Shown here one piece after another: positions 54,090 to 64,000 of a DNA stretch of 64,000 bases (positions are counted from its first letter, which is position 1; every line of letters starts with the position of its first letter). This DNA is from Diphasiastrum complanatum (Eukaryota > Streptophyta > Lycopodiopsida > Lycopodiales > Lycopodiaceae). Both the position numbers and the translations under genes were made by a program. The notes under the pieces are model-generated. The model did no database searches, was not told the DNA's origin, and was given only the letters and a program-made list of their open reading frames with translations. The stretch is from contig CM055094.1 in NCBI GenBank assembly GCA_029204225.1, positions 23,518,541-23,582,540 of the forward strand. The letters are read 5' to 3'.

Positions 54090-57000
54090 TTATGATGATG
54101 AAAATGTATATAATATGATAGTTTTTTTCTTTTAAAAATACAACAAAAACAAAAAAATCCTAAATTTGAAACAATATAAAAAGAAAGTTAGAAAAATATA
54201 TCTATTTGATATTGAAAAGAAAAAGAAAAAAAAATCACATAAACGATGGCATGACAATGAGATTATTTAGAAAAATGACTATCACTCAAAGTTGTTACCT
54301 TAATTAACTAGACACATAATTTGGCGACATATTTTAATATGTGAATGGAGGATTAAGAAATTTACATATCAATGTGAACTTCATGTTTGAAATATATATG
54401 AGCAGCCTATGAAGATATTGTTTTAATAGAATATACAATATGCAATGACAGCTTGAATGTAGGATCCAATACAAATTCAAATATAGTGTGTGTTTATGGA
54501 CGAGATGCATAGATTTCAATGATTATATTTTTACAAACTCAATTGCCATATCTATCAAATACTTTTATTTTTTAAGCTTATAGTAAGGAAAACCTAGTGG
54601 TTCAACTACCATGAATTGAACAACTAACTTTAGTTTTATGACCCAAATGTGTGAGAGGCTATCTTGAGAAAAATATTTCATCTTATTTGAGAAAGATATA
54701 ATATACATCTTGGAAGGTGATACACTCTATATGAAGATTGGAGGTAAAATATCCACACACATTACACTTGCATCATATAGACACTGTGATGTATGCATCC
54801 ATCCTATATAAAGACCGATATGTTGCATTTCATGCCTACTTGCATTATGCATTAATCTGAAGATGGGATGCAATGTTCTAATGCCTTGGATGGGCATTTA
54901 TTTTGTTGAATAGTACCATGAGGGTGGTATTGAGAGAAAATATGAAGATTTGGAAGGGATAAAACATTACTAGTGGGGAGGTGAGCACTAAAGAAAAAAA
55001 AACGAGAAAACATCTATTGATGATTATGGATCTTTGTCGAAGACATCTATTGCTGTTGAAGACCATCTTGGATCTTTTATTGAGAGTATTTGTGAGATCT
55101 TTTGAGTGATGAGTGGAAAAATGAGTGGAGAGAATATGATAAATGTTTTCTATTTTGTTGTTCATAAAGTCTTGAGAATTATAATTGGATCATAGATTTT
55201 CTTTGGTAAGAATAGAAAATATCATATCTCATTCAAAATCTATCTATGAGAGTAAAAATGTGAGGTATAGCATGAATATTCGCTTGAAAAAAAAAATCTA
55301 CCTATTATTTAAGGGAGTGAATAGGTTTTTATGAGAATGAGATATATTCACAATGTGAATGACGAAGATCCAACTTTTAGAATAGGTTGCATTGCACGCA
55401 CTACATAATATGAAGACCTAGACACAAAGCTGAGAAACTGCATTCATATCTTGTTATGACAATGAAGATTGCATCAACATTTCCCAACAATGCATGGTTT
55501 TGATGATGGGCATTACATTATGATTTGATGGGAGTGGAAGCATATTTTCTTCAGACACGGGTTGGATGTAATGCAGGATTTTTATTCTGGATAAAGACAA
55601 TGTTGCTGAAAGATCTAAAGGTTGAATCAATGGCCTTTGGATTCATGTTGTTGAATAATAATGATTAGCATCGCACTATATTGTGTGCTGAGCCCATTAA
55701 TTGATGAAGAAAACCTTGAGATGCTGAAAAGATAAGAAGATCGTAAAGCTAAATCAATGGCTTTATGATACAAAATCAAATGTCAAAGACTATTCCCTCT
55801 GTTCGCGGGGACGCTTCACATTTAAGTGGAGGAGAAACATGTAGTGCATTTTTCTGGTCAAAATTTTAAAATTTCAGCAACTACAATTATTGATGCTGAT
55901 TTTCTAGAAAAAAATGTGCTAGATGTATCTCATATGCGCAAAATCTGCTAATATGCCACTTTTTACTGATGTACGAATGTAGCTATGTTAAAGAGTAGCT
56001 ATAAAATCCTATGGCAAGTTCAAATGTATCAAGTCATCAAATGACAGTTATTTCAGAAGAATTAGAGCTATTTTTAAGACTTTATTATTTTTAATAAGTT
56101 TGTTAAATATCAATACTTATAAGTGACTCTGATGGACAAAAATATATATAGTTGTTATTGGCCATTGTTTGCCATGTTGTAATTGATCAATGTATCTTAT
56201 TTATATCATGATTAATGAAAGATGCCCAGGTACCTTTAAGGCAATGACTTAAGTTTCAAAGAAAGATCCAAAGGCTAAGGGTCCTACAAACAACGACAAT
56301 CAAAGTTCAGTTCAAGACGAAGACAACCAATCAGCGAAAATACAACAATTAAATCAATGATCATCACAAATAATACCTTTTGAAGATTAAGGAATGTCCT
56401 AAGGTTAATGGTCATGAAGACAAAAGGACGTTCAGTCGCAGTTTCTAATGACGAGCAGTTTATGATTCAAAATGTCTAAGTAAAGAATAGGAAAGAAATT
56501 GCCAGTTCAGAATCGCCAATTTAAAGTACTATGTCGATTCTTGAATTGGAATCGATGAGCTAATAATGAAAGTCTTTATCGCATTGGAAAACATGATGAT
56601 CAGACGATTTGCGGTGGCGAGGATTATATTGCCTTTATGAAATTTCAATTGAGAAGCAATTGTTGATTGCTCGTAGAAGATTATTCGAGTTCCAATTGGG
56701 AGCAATAATTGAGAATATAAAGCACTAAGTCAGGATATGTGAAAATAAAATGGATGTCAGTCAAATTTATGAAGACATAAATAAACCATATACCTACATT
56801 TTGGGAGCAATTCAAAGTAACAAATGAAAATGGTTCTTGAGGCCAAAATAGTTTATAAAAGATTTGTGTCAATATGAAGACTAAGAAGACACTTCTAATG
56901 GTCGGTGGAGCATTTTCCACTATGGCCTATTGGACGATTCGAAAAACAATCAATTTGCTATGGACACATGTCCAATGGATATGAAAAGTTTTATGATAAT

Positions 57001-57150
57001 TGGTAGAATGGAATTCAATGGATCGGATTCAAGGGAGAAGAAAAGATTCTGGTGTTTTGAAGAAGACGGCCTTTCAAACCGTTTTCTCCCACGCAAGGAG
57101 AAGGGGAAGGAGGCATTCTGAGGATGATACATTCGTTCGAGTGTAGAAGA
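54090..57150. other. Non-coding part of the left arm
   Basis: AT-rich, without recognisable protein. A decayed frame near 55780-55980 corresponds to a longer open stretch on the right arm (60557-60760). About 54420-55010 has no counterpart in the right arm. Confidence 0.5.
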
Positions 57151-57520
57151 GAGCTCTTGTTTTCTTGGTTATGAACAGAGATCATTTTCTAATGTTCTGG
57201 TGATGAAGAGAGGCAGGGATTCATTTGCTCCATTCTCTTCCCTAATGATTTGCTATGATGTTTGTTGATTTTGGAGTATGATCATGGAAATACGAGACCT
57301 TTCATTCAGATCTGTGTGCTTTTGTCTTCTAGTTACTCACTGATCAGACTGTCATTCCTCTCTTTACATGCGATGGATAACCAGTCATCTCTCTCTTTTT
57401 TTCTACATTGGACAGGCTTTTATCACTCTTTATCTGTCAACGCTGGACATACATACCTTGGACAGATCATTCTCCCACTCCTTTGCATTGCAACCAATGC
57501 TCTCTGATCTTTTTCTTTTA

Positions 57521-57707
<187 letters not shown>

Positions 57708-57995
57708 GAGTCGCTGCCCTCCATCTCTCTCCCTCATCGTTCCATGTCTGCCTGCGCATCTGCTCTCCATTTGCCTGCAGCCGCAAATCTACCCCTCTCC
57801 CTCTCTACCTCACGGCCAGCGCTACCATCTCTCCCTCATCCGACTTCTCTGTCGCTATCCCTCTCTCCCCCATATCGTCCGATCTTTCTCTGTTTCTGTG
57901 TCTCCTTCCTCCTCCAACGACCCCCCCTTCCTATATCTTCTTGTTCCCAAAAGTTTTGGTGAAAGAGACTACCGTCAAAGATACAATGGAAACCT

Positions 57996-58724
57996 CATAA
58001 GTAATCCATCTCAAATATTCTTTTCAATGATTTAATGTTTTCCATTTACTAATTCTCGTATTCTCTCCAATCAAGCAAACTTAATTTGATTCAATCTTTG
58101 ATGCAATTGCCATTATCTATCTACGAAAGCTTGACCATCTTTTTCAATGGTTTTATCATGATAATGTATGTGGTTTTGGAAATATATATAGTATATATAT
58201 AGCTCTAATGGTGTTTTTCAACCACTTTGAGCAGTAGCTTTTCCATGTTTTTCAATGGATTAGCAATATGGGATTTATTATGCTTGTAAATTTTCATTAT
58301 GTTTGTTAAGCATAGAGCATATTCTGTAAACCAAAACGAAAACTGAAATCTATTTTTATGTTGTCTGTTTTTTACCTCAAACAGTAAATCAATGAATTAT
58401 TACTAACTGTAAAACTATAATTCTTACTGCAAAAGGTAAATCCATTAGTCATCTTTCCATTCATAGATATTGCAATAATACACAGAATAGCATTTACTCA
58501 TCTTCTATATGTATTATGAAGTGAATTAAGACATGAGTCAAAATAGAGATATGCAGTGAAAATTACCTCGGTCTTTTGACTTCTGACTTAAGTTTCAAAG
58601 GCCTGTCCACAGGTTATGGTCTTTTCTTCAACAGGTCCGGTCCAATAGGTAATTCATTGTTTCAAAGTCACTTTGAATATTTTCTGTAAATGCACAAAAT
58701 TCCTTTCACACTGTCGGTTCCCAT
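57996..58724. other. Palindrome centre (spacer)
   Basis: About 730 bases without inverted partner. AT-rich, includes a TATATATA-type run (58187-58201). No coding signal. Confidence 0.6.
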
Positions 58725-59030
58725 TGTCACTTTTCAGGTCATCTCTTTCACTAAATTTTTTGGAACAAGAAGATATAGGAAGGAGGGGATTGCTGAAAGA
58801 AGAAGGGAGACAGATCGGTGGAGAGAGAGAGATCGTCAAGTAGAGAGTTTGGGTGAGGGAATGTCAGGGGGCGCTGACCTTGAAAAAGAATTGGGTAATG
58901 AGAATAGGGAGGTAGCGCAACCGTGAGGGAGATAAGGAGAGGGCTAGATCTACGGCTGCAGGCAGATGGGAGCAGATCCACAAGCGGACAGAGAGCGGTG
59001 AGAGAGGGCAGCGAGGGTGTGTGTGTGTTG

Positions 59031-59050
59031 GGGGGGGGGGGGGGGGGGGG
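59031..59050. repeat. Poly-G run with adjacent (GT)n
   Basis: About 20 G preceded by GTGTGTGTGTTG. Such runs mutate and mis-sequence easily. Confidence 0.9.
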
Positions 59051-60556
59051 TTTCATAAATGCAGATTGATCAGTGGAGGAGAGGTAGGTAGGAGTGCAAA
59101 CAGATGGAGAACGCAGCACATCATGGCATTAGGAGCAGCCGTCTCCATCAGTACTTTATGTAGAAGCAGCAAGATGAGCAATAACTTGCTTTCCATAAAA
59201 ATGTCTGCATGAATGTTCTTTTCAAGAAAATCAGAATGAGCGTTGATCTATCATCTCACATCCAGCAAAGAAGCAATGCTCTCACTCTTCAGAGATTGTG
59301 AATCACTCCCTGCTCACCAATATGTAGGAATGAAATTATATGCTCAGAGATTGAATGAATACGCTCTGCTCACCACCCAGAAAATAAGAAACTCTCCTCT
59401 CTTCCCAATGCCAGAATGTAAGAATGCTTCTCAATGTTTCTTCCCTTCATATTCCTCGTGAGTGAGAGAGAGAACGAGAGCAGTTTCCAACCTCTCACTT
59501 CCAAACACCATCCTCTTGTTATTTTCCAGTGAATCCCCTTCATAGGATTCAATTTTACTTCCTTTGATAAAACTTTTGAAGTTCAATTGACAAGTGTCAA
59601 TTGATAGGTTGATGGCTTTGAATCATCCTGTACTCCATGGTGTAACCGTCTACAACGACTACGAGAAGGGCAATTTCTTCAAAACCGACTTTCAATACCT
59701 TTCCTATCATTTCTTTGTTTCAGTTTGAAAACCATCACATGAATATGAGTTTTGGCCTCTCCAGAGACTTTCGAAATTGATCAATCAGGTTGTACTTCAA
59801 TCTTCCGCATTGTGTCGACCTCGACAATTCTTTTCGTCCAAGGCACCTGAATGTCTTATAAGCATTTTCACCTGCAAAATTTCATTTTGACTGGTATATT
59901 TTGCAGTGTCCTCAATCGATAAGGATTCATCAATTTTTATCCAGAACTCTTTCAATTGTGAAGCAATGTTACTAATTTCTTGATTTTAGCTAGAAGTCCA
60001 AATTGTCTTTGATAATCTTTGATGGATCATGGTTAGTTACTGTTTGAACGATTTTGAACTTGCCAACGTATTTTATTTTGTGGAATCTTTTTGGACCTTA
60101 TGATAAGGTCATGGTCCTAATTCTTCAAGGACATCCTTAATCTTCAAAAGGGTATTATTTGTCAAGATCATTGATTTAATTGTCGTATTTTCGCTGGTTT
60201 GTTGTTTTCGTCTTGAACTGAGCTTTGATTGTCGTTGTTTGCAGGACCCTTAGCCTTTGGACCTTTCCTTGAAACTTAAGTCAGTGCCTTCAAGATACCT
60301 AGGCATCTTTTATTAATCATAGTTTAACAAGTACATTGATCAATTACAACATGGCAAACAATGGCCATTAACAACTATGGATATTTTTGTCCGTCATAGT
60401 CACTTATAAGTATTGCTATTTAACAAACTTACTGAAAATAATAAAGTCTTAAAACTAGCTCTAATTCTTCTAATATCACTGTCATTTGACAACTTGATAC
60501 ATTTGAACCTGCCATAGAAGTTTATAGCTACTCTTTAACATAGCCGTATTCGTACA

Positions 60557-60760
60557 TTAGTAAAAAGTGGCATAATAGCAGATTTTGCGCATATGAGATA
60601 CATCTAGCACATTTTTCTCTAAAAAATCAGCATCAATTATTGTAGTTGCTGAAATTTTGAAATTTTGACCAAAAAAATGCACTACATGTTCCCCTCCACT
60701 TAAATGTGAAGCGTCTCCGCGAACAAAGGGAATAGTCTTTGACATTTGATTTTGTATCAT
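60557..60760 (-). pseudogene. Unrecognised open stretch in the right arm
   Basis: 67 codons: SKTIPFVRGDASHLSGGEHV, VHFFGQNFKISATTIIDADF and LEKNVLDVSHMRKICYYATF. The corresponding left-arm sequence (55780-55980) has frameshifts. No domain recognised. It may be a fragment of another transposon protein. Confidence 0.35.
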
Positions 60761-61821
60761 AAAGCCATTGATTTAGCCTTACGATCTTTTCATCTTTTCA
60801 GCATCTCAAGGTTTCTTCGTCAATTAATGGCTCAACACACAATATAGTGTGATGCTAACCATTATTATTTAGCAGCATGAATCCAAAGGCCATTGATTCA
60901 ACCTTTAGATCTTTCAACAACATTCTCTTTATCCAGAATAAAAATCTTGCATTACATACAACTCGTGTCTGAAGAAAATATGCTCCCACTCCCATCAAAT
61001 CATAATGTAATGCCCATCATCAAAACCATGCATTGTTGAGATATGTTGATGCAATTTTCATTGTCGTAACAAGATATGAATGCGGTTTCTTAGCTTTGTG
61101 TCTAGGTCTTCATATAATGTAGTGCGTGCAATGCAACCTATTCTAAAAGTTGGATCTTCGTCATTCACATTGTGAATATATCTCACTCTCATAAAAATCT
61201 ATTCACTTTTTAGATAATACATAGATGTTTTTTTTTTAAAAGCAAATATTCATGCTATACCTCACATTTCTACTCTCGTAGATAGATTTTGAACCGAGAT
61301 CTAATATTTTCTATCCTTACAAAAGAAAGTCTATGATCCAATTATAATTTTCAAGACCTTATAAACAAAAAATAGAAAACACTCATCATATTCTCTCCAC
61401 TCATTTTTCCACTCATCACTCAAAAGATATCACAAATACTCTCAATAAAAGATCCAAGATGGTCTTCAGCAGCAACTTCGACATAGATCAATGATCATCA
61501 AGGAGTTGTTTTTTGTTTTTATATATTTTAAATATGAAATTCACATTGATACGTAATTTCATAATCTTCCATTCACGTATTAAAGTATGTTGCCAAATTA
61601 TGTGTCTAGTTGATCAAGGTAACAACTTTAGATGATAGTCATTTTTCTAAATAATCTCATTGTCATGCCATCATTTATGTGATTTATTTATTTTTTTTCA
61701 ATATCGAATAGATATATTATTCTAAAAAAGAAAAATTATATTGTTTCAAATTTAGGATTTTTTTGTTTGTTGTATTTTTAGAAGAAAAGCTATCATATTA
61801 TATACATTTACATCATCATAA

Positions 61822-63809
61822 TTATATCAATTTATTGGGATATTTTTTATGGTAATTATCATGAAGCATCTCATATGTATGATGACTTAATATCATATTA
61901 TACCATTTAGCACAAATAATCTTGTAATTTTTTAAGCTATTGATTTTTTCAGATTTTCTTTGATATTGACCATTTTTTTCATAGGCTTTATTTTGAATAT
62001 CATCAACTTTATTATAATAGTTATAATCATATGTCAACCTCTTATTATGTTTACTAATTATTATTTCATCAGTAAGAGGTTTTAATACTCGTATGTATTT
62101 ATATTTTTCTGAGTTCATAAAATTTTGATAGAGTATAATAATTACAAATGATAACATAATATTATATTGATATGGTAATACATCCAAAGATTCATTTACC
62201 ATATATATATATATATTATAAATATTTTCATTCAGTTTCTTTTTAGTAGATATGTCATTGATCAATTTATAATGTATAGCATTTTGATCCACAAGTGTAA
62301 CCACTAATTTATTATCGATTGATATTTCAATATCCATACCATGTAACAGATTAACATAGTCATTATTCCAATGGCTAAACTCTTGAAGAACAATTTCATT
62401 TATATTCTTGGTACAAATCTCATTATTGTATATTGAATTTATTTTTTTAGAATCATCCATTTCTCTTTCATTATGGTTTCCCACATTAGTTTCTTCATAT
62501 AGCTCATTATTAATCAGCTTCAAAGATGAGTGATCCAACTTGGATAATTCTAACTCTCTTAGCTTTAAATCTTCATCATATTCATGAAAAACTTGTAACT
62601 CATTTATCTTAGATGATAAATCCTTATGGTCTTTCTTTGAATGAGATGAGTTATCATTTTTTACTTTGGGAGTAATGAAATTTATCTCTTGACCTTGAAA
62701 CCTTTCATCAATGTCACTCATATTGGAAGTAATTATTTACGTTATGAATTCTTCTACTCCAACCAAACTATCATCAATTTCTTGATCATTCACTAATAAT
62801 GGTAATATTTGACTTTCAGGTTGTGATATCCATATGTCATTTGGTAGCATTTCTTCCTTCAAAAGACATTGACTTTGCAACAAGTTAGAATCAACCAAAT
62901 TTGATTGACCTTCTTGTTCTACTTCCCCAAAGCATATTTATCAATTGTAGCATCATATATATTTTCCAATTTTTCATTATCATTATATAAAGACTCCATC
63001 GGTTCAACGTATACATCAATGGAATGCACCACATCTTGAGTATCTTCACAACAATTGTTTTCTTCAATCACAGTAGTAATACTCAACATATCAATATATC
63101 AATCTTATAGTCATATTCAACATTTTTACTACATCCTTCTTGCACCATAATATTTTCTTTAATTTTAGAAAGCTGATTTGTTTGAATAGGATCATCAGAA
63201 TAACAAGATTCATTTTCTGTAAGAATTTTAGGAATAGATGATACTGTAGCATAGTAGGAAGGGATTTCTATAAATTCATCCAAGGATCTATCTATCCAAC
63301 TCTTCTTATCAAGTTCTTCTATTTCTGTCATCATCTTATGAGCATGTTCTATAGCAACTGCCCTAGAGATAGCTTCCTCAAAAGTCTTAGGAACCTTTGA
63401 GAGAATACTATATGCCATGTCATCAGGCAAATCTGATATAAACCAAAATAAGAAAAACTCTTCTCCTGGTCTTTCACTTAATATTTTAGCCAAACAATTG
63501 ATTCTATCAACAAAGCTTTTGATAGGTTCATTTTGTTTCAATTTAATTTCACATTCCATCTCTAAACCTATCCAAGAAGCTTGTTTTAAGTTTTGTCCAA
63601 TTGCAAATTTTCTTTTGATTCAATTCAGAATACCATTCAAGAGCAAGATTATCCAATGTTACTGGAAATAATCTAAACATATCATCTTCTTCTTCTTCTT
63701 CATAATTTTGTCTACACACATTCATGAATCTTTGAATATGTAGATCTGCATTTTCATCTTCATCTCCATTAAAACCGGGTAGACTGGCACTTTTTTCATC
63801 CATTGACAT
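61822..63809 (-). pseudogene. gypsy-type gag, right palindrome arm
   Basis: ATG at 63809 (MSMDEKSASLPGFNGDEDEN, then ADLHIQRFMNVCRQNYEEEE). Retrotrans_gag follows: FRLFPVTLDNLALEWYSELN and KICNWTKLKTSFLDRFRDGM. A small deletion causes a frameshift (63549-63559), then KQNEPIKSFVDRINCLAKIL, LFWFISDLPDDMAYSILSKV and EIPSYYATVSSIPKILTENE. After further breaks (about 62720-63080), a 299-codon frame (61822-62721) carries the acidic tail with FSHWNNDYVNLLHGMDIEIS and ending YHKKYPNKLI as in the left arm. No zinc knuckle and no pol. Confidence 0.82.
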
Positions 63810-64000
63810 TGTTTTTTTTTATTTTGTTTTTATCTTTATTTTAATATATTCTATGGGATTGTTGTGAATTGATCGTAGAAATGATTTTTTTTCAGTTATA
63901 ACTTTGGTGATAATGATTGATTTCAATTTTGGATTGGACTTACTTAGTTTGTAATGCTTATAGCTTCTTTAGCTAGTTCTCTTCATCTTTCATTTCTATT
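63810..64000 (-). other. Leader upstream of the right-arm gag
   Basis: A/T-rich sequence upstream of the minus-strand ATG, with a poly-T/poly-A run at 63811-63830. No primer site or LTR end is reached before the window stops. Confidence 0.4.

Larger units (their letters stand above)
58725..63710 (-). repeat. Right arm of the palindrome
   Basis: Complement of 52586-57995. The arm continues outward past 63710 to the gag start, which the left arm lacks, so the left arm was truncated where it meets copia gag. Confidence 0.85.

Noticed and set aside
55790-55830. TTCCCTCTGTTCGCGG, resembling the end of a Stowaway MITE
   Set aside because: No matching inverted end or TA flank could be found nearby, and the sequence recurs only as part of the palindrome arms.
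57262-57507. A plant gene upstream of the CT tract
   Set aside because: The frame has no recognisable domain, and the region is a diverged repeat of the right arm in which the frame is not kept.

Overview
This window is nuclear DNA from a land plant with a transposon-rich genome. It holds Ty1/copia and Ty3/gypsy retrotransposons with plant tRNA-Asp and initiator tRNA-Met primer sites, plus hAT-like and pogo/Tigger-like DNA transposons, and short GT-AG introns. I see no intact host gene, rRNA, tRNA or CRISPR array. Almost every coding stretch is a broken transposon gene with stops and frameshifts. The species cannot be named from the sequence.

Layout. 1-3.5 kb: two decayed copia 3' ends, a protease-like scrap and an inverted LTR fragment. 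3.6-14.0 kb: 'gypsy-1', with 5' LTR, tRNA-Asp primer site, gag, protease, RT, RNase H and an integrase split by a 2.8-kb insert that contains a reversed copia RNase H and two unrecognised gene-like fragments. 14.0-14.7 kb: a reversed LTR fragment. 14.7-27.5 kb: 'gypsy-2', with 5' LTR, primer site and gag-pol. It is interrupted by a hAT-like non-autonomous element (20483-21310, 8-bp target duplication) and by a complete LTR element that encodes gag and a protease scrap but no RT or integrase (21775-26325, 5-bp target duplication GGTAG). 27.5-29.1 kb: a reversed chromovirus-type pol fragment, then another fragment of the same LTR family.

29.8-43.7 kb: a gag-like reading frame split by a copia element (30567-43369). 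That copia element is itself split within its RNase H codons by a 6.9-kb DNA transposon (35684-42585). The DNA transposon has perfect 34-bp terminal inverted repeats, two convergent intron-containing genes and a dense array of short repeats. I cannot assign it to a named superfamily, and it is the best candidate here for something undescribed.

43.7-50.2 kb: decayed copia pieces and a pogo/Tigger-like transposon with intact 23-bp ends and TA duplications (45700-48061). 50.2-52.6 kb: a second piece of gypsy-1-type pol, cut by a 1.25-kb copia LTR with primer site and partial gag. 52.6-63.7 kb: a roughly 11-kb imperfect palindrome whose arms each carry a gypsy-type gag gene and converge on a spacer of about 0.7 kb near 58.4 kb.

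The nesting gives a relative order of insertion. The gag-like frame predates the copia element, which predates the 6.9-kb DNA transposon. Gypsy-2 predates both the hAT-like element and the gag-only LTR element.
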